From assembly GCF_900104965.1 (NCBI RefSeq), contig NZ_LT629757.1:868001-932000 (forward strand): a stretch of 64,000 nt of DNA. Reading direction: 5' to 3'. The position numbers were made by a program, and so were the translations under genes. The notes under the pieces are model-generated. The model was not told the DNA's origin. It did no database searches and saw nothing but the letters and a program-made list of their open reading frames with translations. Positions 12,841 through 20,190 of this stretch are shown one piece after another. Source of the stretch: Nocardioides scoriae (lineage in GTDB: Bacteria; Actinomycetota; Actinomycetes; Propionibacteriales; Nocardioidaceae). Numbering within the stretch: position 1 is the stretch's first letter; each line of letters opens with the position of its first letter.

Positions 12841-13983
12841 GTGCTGACCTCTCGGGAGCCCGGTGCCCGCCCCTGGCGGTCCACGCGCGCGCTGGCCGCC
12901 GCGCTGCTGCTCGGCCTGGTGCTGCTCGTCGCCGGACTGCCCGGCCAGGCGGTCGCGGCGTCGGCGCGGGGGCCCTGGGCCGGCCTGGGGCCGGGACCCG
13001 GCACGGCCGTCACCGCGCCGCCGTCCGGCACCTGGCGGCTGATGGTCAGCGGCGACTCCATCACGCGCGGGGTCAACGGCGACACCACGTGGCGCCAGCG
13101 GCTGTGGGAGGAGTTCGGTCGCCAGGGCGTGCCGCTGCGGCTGGTCGGACCGCTGAGCGGGCCCAACGGGCGCGGCCACTCGGCGTACTTCGCCAACGCG
13201 CGGTTCGCGGCCGCCGACCACCACCACGCCGTCCCCGGCGCCCGCCTGGACACCCTCGGTCCCGGCGTCGGCAAGGTCGTGGCCAAGGACAAGCCGGACG
13301 TGCTCCACGTGATGCTCGGCGCCAACGACCTCAGGCGCGGGGCGAGCCCGGCGCGGGCCGAGGCCCTGATGCGGACCTACCTGTCGAACGCGCTGCGGGC
13401 CAGGCCCCGGCTGAAGGTCCTGGTGTCCCCGGTGCTGCCGTCGCTGACCTACCCGGGCGGCCAGCCGCGCGACTTCGACGTGCCCGAGGCCAACGCCCGC
13501 TTCGCGACGCTGGTCCGCAAGCTCTCCTCGTCCGGGTACGACGCCCACTGGGTCGACCCGGCCGCCGCGGACTTCTCGCCCCGCGACCACACCTACGACG
13601 GCGTCCACCTGGACCCGACGGGGGAGCGGCTGTTCGCCCACCGGGTCGCGGCCGCCCTGCACGCCGACGGCGTGCTGCCCGGCGAGCCCGTCCTGCCGAC
13701 CGACCCCACCCCGTGGGTGACGCAGGCCCGTGCCGGGGTCACCACCTCGCCCGGCACGGCGGTGCTCTCCTGGGCGACCTGGGACCGGCGCCTCACCACC
13801 GACCGCATGCTGCTGCAGGTGGTCGGGCCGACCCCGTCCGACGTGCGCCGGGTGACGGGCGGCTACCAGTCGACGAGCAAGTTGCTCCAGCTCGCGCCGG
13901 GCAGCTACACCGTCACTCTCGAGCCCGTGCGCAAGTGGATGGTCGGCACCCCCGGCCCCGCCACGGCCTTCACCGTGCCGTGA
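12841..13983 (+). CDS. Secreted SGNH/GDSL hydrolase
   Basis: 380-residue extracellular esterase-type hydrolase. A signal peptide covers residues 1-40 (positive start, hydrophobic LAAALLLGLVLLVAGLPG, cleavage near AVAA). Block I GDSITRG carries nucleophile Ser73; block III is GANDLRRG; block V is DGVHLDPTGERL with the Asp-His pair. The C-terminal 100 residues after the catalytic domain look like a beta-rich accessory domain (SPGTAVLSWATWDRR...GSYTVTLEP). The GTG start gives the best signal peptide. The substrate (acyl ester, glycan acetyl) cannot be told. Confidence 0.85.
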   Translation: MLTSREPGARPWRSTRALAAALLLGLVLLVAGLPGQAVAASARGPWAGLGPGPGTAVTAPPSGTWRLMVSGDSITRGVNGDTTWRQRLWEEFGRQGVPLRLVGPLSGPNGRGHSAYFANARFAAADHHHAVPGARLDTLGPGVGKVVAKDKPDVLHVMLGANDLRRGASPARAEALMRTYLSNALRARPRLKVLVSPVLPSLTYPGGQPRDFDVPEANARFATLVRKLSSSGYDAHWVDPAAADFSPRDHTYDGVHLDPTGERLFAHRVAAALHADGVLPGEPVLPTDPTPWVTQARAGVTTSPGTAVLSWATWDRRLTTDRMLLQVVGPTPSDVRRVTGGYQSTSKLLQLAPGSYTVTLEPVRKWMVGTPGPATAFTVP

Positions 13984-14068
13984 CGGGGGACCCGCTGACC
14001 GACCCGCCCGCGCCGACCGACCCCCGAGTGGCTGCCGGTCGACCATCCTTGCTAACCTTCACTCGCTC

Positions 14069-14153
14069 GTCCGGGTGGCGGAATAGGCAGACGCGCTAGC
14101 TTGAGGTGCTAGTCCTCGTATAGAGGGTGGGGGTTCAAGTCCCCCCTCGGACA
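14069..14153 (+). tRNA. tRNA-Leu (anticodon GAG)
   Basis: An 85-nt class II tRNA. The acceptor stem GTCCGGG pairs with CTCGGAC, the discriminator is A and CCA is not encoded. The anticodon arm is CTAGC-TTGAGGT-GCTAG with anticodon GAG, the variable arm is long as expected for Leu, and the T arm is GGGGG-TTCAAGT-CCCCC. It is followed at once by a terminator and then by a decayed integrase, so it marks an integration site. Confidence 0.96.
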
Positions 14154-14158
14154 CAACA

Positions 14159-14185
14159 GATGGGCCCCGCACTGCGGGGCCCATC
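14159..14185 (+). terminator. Rho-independent terminator of tRNA-Leu
   Basis: A perfect 12-bp stem (GATGGGCCCCGC with GCGGGGCCCATC) closes a 3-nt loop ACT and is followed by GTCATTTT. It begins 5 nt after the tRNA 3' end. Confidence 0.9.
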
Positions 14186-14221
14186 GTCATTTTCGGACGG
14201 GATCTGAGTCCCTTCTGCGGG

Positions 14222-14310
14222 CATGTCCCACTCATGTCCCACTCATGTCCCTCTGGGGCATCAGCACGTGTCCGAGTCATGTCCCACTAGACGCCTGCGT
14301 TGAGTGGGAC
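14222..14310. repeat. 11-bp direct repeats resembling integrase arm-binding sites
   Basis: The unit CATGTCCCACT occurs at 14222, 14233 and 14244 (last copy CATGTCCCTCT) head to tail, again at 14278, and inverted as GAGTGGGAC at 14302-14310. Between them, 14268-14276 GTGTCCGAG is the inverse complement of the tRNA 3' end CTCGGACAC. Position between the tRNA and the integrase remnant fits the arm sites of an att region (inference). Confidence 0.55.
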
Positions 14311-14329
14311 GGACTGTTGGGAGTTCTGA

Positions 14330-14988
14330 GTGGCACGCATGAGAAGCCGCCGTCGCGCTGACGGCGGAACCAGCCATCAGGTTCGTTGGATCCTTGGGGG
14401 CGGCGCTGGCGGCGCCGGGCAGACCGAGGTGGCAGCGACCTCCACCAGCAGAGCACGCGCCCTGGCCTTCAAGGCTGACGTGGAAGAGGCTGGCCATCAA
14501 ACGCCGGTTGACCAAGACGGAGTCTTGTGGCCAAAGGCTGTGGGTACGTCAGCGAGCCGACCAACAACCTTGGTGTTGGTGGCGTCGGGTCGGCACACTC
14601 GTTCGCCGAGGTGGCGGAAAACTTCTTCACCCACCAGACCCGCATGATGAAGCTGGGCCACCTCACGGCCTACACCCTGCATCGCTACCGCCGTTCCTAC
14701 GAGCTGCACCTGTCCACCACCTTCGGACTCCTCCCGTTCACAGCAATCAGCGCGATGGACATCGAGGACCAGATGGTGGAGCAGCGCGACATCCCCTCGA
14801 GTGGGAAGAGCATCCGCAACCGCCACGGGTTGCTGTTGTCGATCCTGATGCACGGCCATAAGCGCCTTGGCCTACGCCCTGACAATCCTGCCGAGCTCAC
14901 CCGGCTTCCCAGCAAGGACGGCGAGCTGGGTCGCCAGGTGCGCTTCTTCCAGCACGGCAAATGGAGGCCATGGCCCGGGAGATGGTGA
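14330..14988 (+). pseudogene. Tyrosine-recombinase (phage integrase) remnant, frameshifted and lacking the catalytic domain
   Basis: Begins as a normal actinobacterial integrase: GTG at 14330, RSRRRADGGTSHQVRWILGGG (beta-strand arm-binding domain), then AFKADVEEAGHQ. Near 14535 one base has been lost: the reading WPK in frame 2 continues in frame 1 as GCGYVSEPTNN. The second frame encodes the SAM-like core-binding domain (SFAEVAENFFTHQTRMMKLGHLTAYTLHRYRRSYELHL ... NPAELTRLPSKDGELGRQ-VRFFQHGKW), then diverges and stops at 14988. The whole catalytic half with the Arg-His-Arg-Tyr residues is absent, so it cannot recombine. It is the relic of an element that used the tRNA-Leu site. Confidence 0.85.
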
Positions 14989-15141
14989 CCCTGGCCCAGG
15001 CCATCGTTCCTGCGTGCACGTGGGGAGGTCGAGCAGCGGGTGATCCGACCCTCACGAGATGCGACGGCGACGAGACTTCGAGTGCACTGGGCCGCTACGA
15101 CTACAAGGACCCACCGGGTCTGCCGTTGTACGCCGAACGGG

Positions 15142-15379
15142 TCAGCTGGACCGCACGCCACAGCATGAAGCTGCCGGCGATTCCGACGACCAGAGCACCC
15201 CGTTGCAGCGCACGTCGCCGGCCGCGGAACCGCCGTACTGCTCGGGGCCTCCAGGCCGAGAGTCCCTGCTGGCCGAAGGCCTGCCACGTCTCCCGGCGGG
15301 ACTGCTTGGCCTCGACGTACTTGTCCCAGCCGGGCTTCACCTCACGGTCCAGGAAGGTGCGCACCGAGTCGCGGACCTA
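15142..15379 (-). pseudogene. N-terminal fragment of an acyl-CoA dehydrogenase, frameshifted
   Basis: Read on the minus strand from 15379, the codons give VRDSVRTFLDREVKPGWDKY then RRETWQAFGQQGL, the typical first helices of an acyl-CoA dehydrogenase. The match then shifts frame: the next short piece is GLEAP and the next PEQYGGSAAGDVRCNGVL, which is the familiar EAPEQYGGSAAGD stretch. A stop follows at 15144-15142. No start codon or remaining domains are nearby. Decayed relic; function lost. Confidence 0.6.
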
Positions 15380-15792
15380 TGAGGTGAAGGTTGGTGACGT
15401 GCGGCTCCTGGGCTCCTGACCCAGGTTCCCCCCTGGGTGTGAGGTGGCCGCGGACCGAAGCGCGCCCTCTCAGCCCGTGGGCCTCGGTCTGGCGGAACCG
15501 GGCGGCGCAGAAGGGAGTCAGCTGGTCGGTGGGGTAGCCGACTAGTGCGGGCGTAGGCCCGGTGGGTGTCCACCGAGCGCCGAACACCATCCGTCTCACG
15601 CACACCCTGCTGCTTGCGACCCGCCGATCCATTCGCGAGGACATCCTGGCACGAGGGACATCCCCTGCACGTGGGTCGAGTCGAGTCCTCGGCGCCCCGA
15701 CCAACGCAGCGTCGCTCGAGGATGGGCGACCCTCGCGCCGAGTCCCAAGAAGGGCGGAGGGACGTGGGGGGCGCCGGAAGGGATCAAGCCAA
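15380..15792. other. Non-coding stretch of the decayed island
   Basis: About 410 bp in which the open frames on both strands show no recognisable domain, biased composition and no ribosome-binding sites. I read it as degraded sequence between two gene fragments. Confidence 0.5.
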
Positions 15793-16133
15793 GTGAGTGG
15801 AGTGATCGCCATGCTCGGCGTCAGGGCTATCGGCCGCCCCCTGCTCGGCTACCTCGTACTCCAGCTGGCCTGCAGTGCACTGTTCTTCGTCGGACCTTCG
15901 GAGACGGTCCGCTCGGTCGGGTTGGTGGCCGTCCCGATGCTCGCCGGTGCCGCCGTGACGCTGGGGACACGCCGGCATCGGCTGGTGCGTGCGCCGGCCT
16001 GGTTCGCACTCGCCGCCGGGAGCGTGCTGTCCGCTGCCGGCTGGGCCTGGACACGCTTGGCTTCGTCGTGGATCGACGGCGCCGATCCCCTCGGGGTCGT
16101 TGGTAACGCCCTTTTCGTGCTGGCCTACCCGAG
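15793..16133 (+). pseudogene. N-terminal membrane module of a sensor or GGDEF-type protein, truncated
   Basis: From GTG 15793 (or GTG 15802, ATG 15811) the frame encodes four hydrophobic segments: LLGYLVLQLACSALFFVG, GLVAVPMLAGAAVTLG, PAWFALAAGSVLSAAGW and VGNALFVLAYP. The spacing with a short RRHRLVR loop resembles the membrane input domain in front of actinobacterial GGDEF/EAL proteins or histidine kinases. Homology stops at about 16133, where the sequence runs into the antisense of another gene fragment. No output domain follows, so it is a truncated relic; a small functional membrane protein cannot be fully excluded. Confidence 0.5.
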
Positions 16134-16283
16134 CAGGGTCCGGGCGGTGCGTCGCACCCCCATCCCCTCGATGGCGCGCTTCATGCTGACCGCCACGGCG
16201 GTGGGTCCCGCGGCGTGGTCCTCGGGGTGGGTCACGACCAGGTCGGACTCGTCGATGTCGTCGTGCGGTGCCGTGCGGCTCAT
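16125..16283 (-). pseudogene. N-terminal fragment of a YdeP/FdhF-type molybdopterin oxidoreductase
   Basis: On the minus strand an ATG at 16283, preceded by a GAGAGGG ribosome-binding site, starts MSRTAPHDDIDESDLVVTHP and continues to MKRAIEGMGVRRTARTLL. This resembles the start of the FdhF/YdeP family, just before the expected QPDGFDCPGCAWP iron-sulfur motif. It stops at a TAG (16127-16125) after 52 residues, exactly where the sequence becomes that of the membrane-module fragment. The remaining 700 or so residues are gone. Confidence 0.55.
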
Positions 16284-16513
16284 GGGCGGCCCTCTCGTCG
16301 GTCGTTCGCCGTACCCGCTCGGTCGGGAGACATGTGCTGCCGGACCGGGAGGTCGTCGACGCTCCCGGTCGGAAACTACTTCACGTGTCAACTACCTGCT
16401 CTGGCTGGCCTAGTCCAGGCGAGATCATCTGGTTCGTACTAGTCGCCCTCTATGTCCGATTGAGGGCATTCTGTTGAAAGAGCAAGCACCAGAGAGGACG
16501 CACGGGGGGATCG
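16284..16513. other. Leader region before the S8 protease gene
   Basis: 230 bp without a supported gene. It is somewhat richer in A and T than its surroundings near 16420-16490 and presumably holds the protease promoter, but I cannot assign -35/-10 elements with confidence. GGGGGGA just upstream of the ATG at 16514 is a usable ribosome-binding site. Confidence 0.4.
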
Positions 16514-18160
16514 ATGAGGATCAGACGGAGAAGGAGCGCGCCGGCCGTCGCGCTGGTGGTGGCAGCCCTGCTGTCGGCGGGGGCCGGACCGGCCCTGGCC
16601 ACCACGGCCAGCACGGGCACGGGGGGCGGGCTGCTCGACACGCTCGCCGGCGACGTCCTGGGCGGAGTCGTCGACGCTGCCTGGGGTGACGACACCACCC
16701 GGGAGGGTGCGCAGGCGACCAGGCCGGACGGCACGTGGGACGCCACCCGCGACCGCGGGTCGATGTGGTCGCTGACGAGGAGCATCGGGGCCCAGAGAGC
16801 GTGGGCCCGGGGCGTCACCGGCAAGGGCGTCACCGTCGCGCTGATCGACACCGGCGTGGTCGACGTGCCGGGGCTCGACGGCGAGGGCAAGGTCGTCGAC
16901 GGTCCCGACCTGTCGTTCGAGAGCCAGGGCGCCGGCACGCGCTACCTCGACGGGTTCGGGCACGGCACCCACCTGGCCGGCATCATCGCCGGCCGCGACG
17001 CCGGGTTCGACCCCCGCAAGCCGCAGGGGACGGTCTTCGCCGGGGTGGCCCCCGACGCCGGCCTGCTCAACATGAAGGTCGCCACCGGTGACGGCGGCGC
17101 CGACGTCTCCCAGGTGATCGCGGCCATCGACTGGGTCGTGGAGCACCGCGACGACCAGGGCATGAACGTGCGCGTCATCAACCTGTCCTACGGCACGGCC
17201 TCGACGCAGCCGTGGCAGGTCGACCCCCTCGCTCGGGCCGTCGAGAACGCCTGGGACCACGACATCCTGGTCGTGACCGCCGCCGGCAACGACGGCCTCG
17301 CGGCCCCGAGCCTGCTCATGCCCGCGGTGGACCCCCACGTCCTGGCCGTCGGCGGCAGCGACCACCGCGGCTCCGACACCAAGCTCGACGACAAGGTCGC
17401 CGCCTTCACCAACGGTGGCAGCGCGGCCCGTCGTCCCGACCTCCTGGCCCCGGGCAAGTCGGTGGTCTCCCTGCGCGATCCTGGCTCCTACGTGGACACG
17501 GCCCACCCCGAGGGCCGTCTCGTCGGGGACGACACGGGCCGCTGGTTCCGCGGCAGCGGCACCTCCCAGTCCGCGGCCGTGGTCTCGGGTGAGGCCGCGC
17601 TGCTGTTCAGCGCCCGGCCCCGGTTGACCGCCGACCAGGCCAAGGCCGTGCTGATGCAGACCGCGACCCCGCTGGTCACCGGTGGCCCCGTCCAGGGGCG
17701 CGGTGTCGCCGACGTGGGTGCCGCCGTCACGACCGTCAAGGCGGGCCTCGTGCTGCCGACCCTGCGGCAGTCGCTGCCGGACTCCACCGGGCTGGGGACC
17801 CTGGAGGCCTCGCGGGGCGGCGAGCACGTGGTCGACCCCGAGACGGGCACGGCGCTGACCGGCGAGGTCGACGCGATCGGGTCGCCGTGGCGCCCGGCCG
17901 CGTGGGTGGCCGCCCAGGCGGCCGGCGCCACGTGGCGCGGCGGCGCCTGGAACGGTCGGACCTGGACGGGCACGACGTGGGACCAGCGCCAGCTCCAGGG
18001 GGTGTCCTGGACCGGCAGCTCGTGGAGCGGCGTGCCCTGGGCGGACCACGCCTGGCCGACCGACCAGTTCCAGGCGCGCAGCTGGCGCGGGGACAGCTGG
18101 AAGGCGCGCAGCTGGCGCGGCGACAGCTGGAAGGCGCGGAGCTGGCGCGGTCAGCCCTGA
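16514..18160 (+). CDS. Secreted S8 (subtilisin-like) serine protease with tryptophan-rich C-terminal repeats
   Basis: 548 residues. The signal peptide is at 1-30 (RIRRRRSAPAVALVVAALLSAG, cleavage near ALAT). The subtilase domain spans about 88-410 with catalytic Asp112 (ALIDTGV), His150 (FGHGTHLAG) and Ser351 (GTSQSAAVVSGE), and oxyanion Asn259 (AAGND). From about 450 the protein becomes a chain of W-x-G/S units (AWNGRTWTGTTW ... SWRGDSWKARSWRG) to the end. Such tails occur on actinobacterial S8 proteases and probably bind the cell envelope (inference). No pro-domain of the I9 type is obvious. It is the first intact gene after the decayed tRNA island. Confidence 0.92.
   Translation: MRIRRRRSAPAVALVVAALLSAGAGPALATTASTGTGGGLLDTLAGDVLGGVVDAAWGDDTTREGAQATRPDGTWDATRDRGSMWSLTRSIGAQRAWARGVTGKGVTVALIDTGVVDVPGLDGEGKVVDGPDLSFESQGAGTRYLDGFGHGTHLAGIIAGRDAGFDPRKPQGTVFAGVAPDAGLLNMKVATGDGGADVSQVIAAIDWVVEHRDDQGMNVRVINLSYGTASTQPWQVDPLARAVENAWDHDILVVTAAGNDGLAAPSLLMPAVDPHVLAVGGSDHRGSDTKLDDKVAAFTNGGSAARRPDLLAPGKSVVSLRDPGSYVDTAHPEGRLVGDDTGRWFRGSGTSQSAAVVSGEAALLFSARPRLTADQAKAVLMQTATPLVTGGPVQGRGVADVGAAVTTVKAGLVLPTLRQSLPDSTGLGTLEASRGGEHVVDPETGTALTGEVDAIGSPWRPAAWVAAQAAGATWRGGAWNGRTWTGTTWDQRQLQGVSWTGSSWSGVPWADHAWPTDQFQARSWRGDSWKARSWRGDSWKARSWRGQP
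18073..18154 (+). repeat. 30-bp in-frame tandem repeat encoding ARSWRGDSWK
   Basis: Copies begin at 18073, 18103 and 18133 with very few differences (for example GGGGAC versus GGCGAC), the last being cut by the stop codon. The period of 30 keeps the reading frame, and each copy adds two tryptophans. Near-identity points to recent slippage or unequal crossover. Confidence 0.9.
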
Positions 18161-18165
18161 TCGCG

Positions 18166-18199
18166 CGACGCACCCCCGGGCCGGCCCGGGGGTGCGTCG
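18166..18199. terminator. Bidirectional terminator between the S8 protease and the histidine kinase
   Basis: A 34-bp perfect palindrome: arms CGACGCACCCCCGGGCC and GGCCCGGGGGTGCGTCG meet without spacer, so a hairpin would have a stem of about 15 bp and a CCGG loop. It lies 6 bp after the protease stop and 47 bp beyond the stop of the convergent kinase gene. There is no T run, as is common in high-GC actinobacteria. Confidence 0.8.
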
Positions 18200-18245
18200 G
18201 CGTCCGCGGAGCCGGGACGTGCGCTGCGACCGGGTGCGCGGGTGG

Positions 18246-19652
18246 TCACTGGGGCAGGTGCAGGGTGAAGCAGGCGCCGGGCTCGCACGCGCGGTACGTC
18301 GTGCGGCCGCCGTGGGCATGCGCCAGCATCGACACGATCCACAGGCCCAGCCCGACGGACTGGGCGTGGTCGGTCGGGGAGGCCGCGCCACCGGAGAACC
18401 GCTGGAACAGGTGGGCCACCCGGGGCGCCGGCACCCCGGTGCCGTGGTCGCGGACGCTGATCTCGAGCTCGCGCCCGGTCGCGGCGGTGGTGACGATCCG
18501 TGCCCGCAGGTGGACCGGTGGCCTGCCGTAGCGGCTGGCGTTGCTGAGCAGGTTGTGCAGCACCTGCTCGACCCGGGCGCGGTCCGCCAGGGCCGACAGC
18601 GAGGCGTCCGCGTGGATCTCGATGTCGTGGTCGAGGCCGTGCCCGGTGTCGGCGACCACGCCCTGCAGCAGCTCCCACACCGAGAAGGTGGTGAGGTCGA
18701 GCCGCAGCGTCCCGGCCTCGACCCGCTCGTTGTCGAGCAGCCCGTCGGCCAGGCGCGCGATGCGCTGCGCCTGGCGCTGCGCGCTGGCGACCAGGCGCCG
18801 GGCGTCGGGGTCCGCGCTCTCGGACATCAGGTCGAGCACCCCGACGATGCTGGTGAGCGGGCTGCGGACGTCGTGGGCGAGGCTCGAGATGAGGGCTGCT
18901 CGCCAGCGCTCGCCGGCCTCGGCCTCGGCCAGCAGGCGCTCGCGCTGGATGGCCACGGCCACCTCGCCGGCGAGCAGCTCGAGGATGGGCAGCGCGTGCT
19001 CGGCGCGGCGCTCGTCGGTGACCTCGAAGGCCGCCGAGAGCACCCCGACGCTGGTGCCCTGCACCACGACCGGCACGTAGGTGACCGAGTGGATCTCGGT
19101 CTCCAGCAGGCGCTCCAGGCCCTCGAGGAGGCCGACCGCCGCGTCGGTCTCGTCCTTGAGGTTGCGCAGGTGCACGGGCGTCCCCTCGGTGAAGACCCGC
19201 CCGGCCACCGACGGCTGGTCGAGCGGGAGCACCAGGTCGAAGTCACCGCCGGCGATGGCCGTGGTGCGCAGGGCGCCGTGCTCGGGCTCCGAGAGCACGG
19301 CGAGCCGTGCCCCGGTCACGCGGGCGACGGCCTCGACGACCGCCGATCGCGGGTTCTCGTCGCGCAGGACGTGGCGTCGCGCCTCGCCCACGGCGTCGAG
19401 CAGCGCCTGGCCCTCCCGCTGCTCCTCCGCGGCGCGGGCCGCGCGGACCAGTGAGCGCACCAGCGCGACGCAGACCACCGCCCACGTGCCGGCGACCGCG
19501 AGGTCCAGCGCGAGCTGCGACTCGCTGCCGTTGACCAGCGCCAGGACGAGCCCGGTGCTCCCCAGGACGAGGAGGCCGACGATGAGGCGCAGCTGTCGTG
19601 TGCCCAGCGGTTGCAAAACGCCCATGTCGCAGTGAAACACGCAGATGGGCAC
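18246..19652 (-). CDS. Membrane GAF-domain sensor histidine kinase
   Basis: 468 residues. Two transmembrane helices (about 21-41 and 50-66) are followed by a coiled linker, a GAF domain (about 90-235, RDENPRSAVVEAVARVTGARLAVL ... IQRERLL), HisKA with His260 in SLAHDVRSPL, and the HATPase (NLLSNASRYG, DHGTGVP, SVGLGLWIVSML). No response regulator is adjacent. The GTG at 19652 starts 7 nt after the MarR stop; an internal ATG at 19625 is an alternative. Co-direction and close spacing suggest an operon led by marR, which would put a kinase under a MarR repressor. Confidence 0.88.
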   Translation of the reverse strand: MPICVFHCDMGVLQPLGTRQLRLIVGLLVLGSTGLVLALVNGSESQLALDLAVAGTWAVVCVALVRSLVRAARAAEEQREGQALLDAVGEARRHVLRDENPRSAVVEAVARVTGARLAVLSEPEHGALRTTAIAGGDFDLVLPLDQPSVAGRVFTEGTPVHLRNLKDETDAAVGLLEGLERLLETEIHSVTYVPVVVQGTSVGVLSAAFEVTDERRAEHALPILELLAGEVAVAIQRERLLAEAEAGERWRAALISSLAHDVRSPLTSIVGVLDLMSESADPDARRLVASAQRQAQRIARLADGLLDNERVEAGTLRLDLTTFSVWELLQGVVADTGHGLDHDIEIHADASLSALADRARVEQVLHNLLSNASRYGRPPVHLRARIVTTAATGRELEISVRDHGTGVPAPRVAHLFQRFSGGAASPTDHAQSVGLGLWIVSMLAHAHGGRTTYRACEPGACFTLHLPQ

Positions 19653-19659
19653 ACTCTCG

Positions 19660-20130
19660 TCAGCCGGTCGGCGGTGCGGCGTGCGCCGGGTCGCCGTCGC
19701 GCAGGGCGTGGACCATGCCGCGCAGCAGCTGGGACGCCGCCCGCTGCTCGGCCTCGCTGAGGCCCGCCAGCATCCGGACCTCCACGTCGCGCACCGCCAC
19801 CGTGGCCTGCTCGAGCCGACGACGCCCCAGCGGCGTGAGCCTGGTCGGGAGCGCCTTGCCGACCCGGGCCTCCACGGGCCTGCTCACGTGGCCCTCGCGC
19901 TCGAGGGCCTGGAGCAGCACGTTCATCGACTGCCGGGTCACGAAGGCGCCGCGGGCGAGCTCCGAGCTCGACAGTCCCGGTCGCTGCGAGAGCAGCTCGA
20001 GGCACGAGTAGTGGGTGATCGACATGCCGAGCGGGCGCAGCACCTCCTCCATCGCGGTGCGCAGCGCGCTCGAGGCCTCCTTGAGGAGGTAGCCCAGCGA
20101 GGTCTCCAGGTCGATGCCGTCTTGACGCAT
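19660..20130 (-). CDS. MarR-family transcriptional regulator
   Basis: 156 residues with the MarR winged helix: MSITHYSCLELLSQRPGLSSSELARGAFVTRQSMNVLLQ is helix-turn-helix, REGHVSRPVEARVGKALPTRLTPLGRRRL is the wing. The ATG at 20130 is preferred because AGGA lies 7 nt upstream. Two strong inverted repeats fill the gap to the divergent VOC gene, one of them overlapping this start codon, so autoregulation plus control of the VOC gene is likely. Ligand unknown. Confidence 0.9.
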   Translation of the reverse strand: MRQDGIDLETSLGYLLKEASSALRTAMEEVLRPLGMSITHYSCLELLSQRPGLSSSELARGAFVTRQSMNVLLQALEREGHVSRPVEARVGKALPTRLTPLGRRRLEQATVAVRDVEVRMLAGLSEAEQRAASQLLRGMVHALRDGDPAHAAPPTG

Positions 20131-20146
20131 GTCAGCATCCTGACAT
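20129..20146. promoter_or_regulatory. MarR operator 1, overlapping the marR start codon
   Basis: ATGTCAG-CATC-CTGACAT, a perfect 7+7 palindrome with 4-nt spacer. It shares the core TGTCAG-N4-CTGACA with operator 2, centre to centre distance 28 bp (close to three helical turns), which would place two dimers on nearly the same face. Confidence 0.7.
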
Positions 20147-20153
20147 ACGTTCA

Positions 20154-20177
20154 TTCGTGTCAGACAACTGACACGAA
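20154..20177. promoter_or_regulatory. MarR operator 2, upstream of the VOC gene
   Basis: TTCGTGTCAG-ACAA-CTGACACGAA is a perfect 10+10 palindrome ending 13 nt before the VOC start codon. It is longer than operator 1 and so probably the tighter site. Bound protein would cover the VOC promoter and ribosome-binding region. Confidence 0.75.
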
Positions 20178-20190
20178 CGGAAGGACCTCC

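Noticed and set aside
15566-15796. Plus-strand frame of 76 residues in the decayed island
   Set aside because: No ribosome-binding site, no recognisable domain, and sits among pseudogene fragments.
14130-16513. A second copy of the tRNA-Leu 3' end as attR of the decayed island
   Set aside because: No direct repeat of the last 15-20 nt of the tRNA is visible downstream in this region; only a 9-bp inverted match at 14268-14276.
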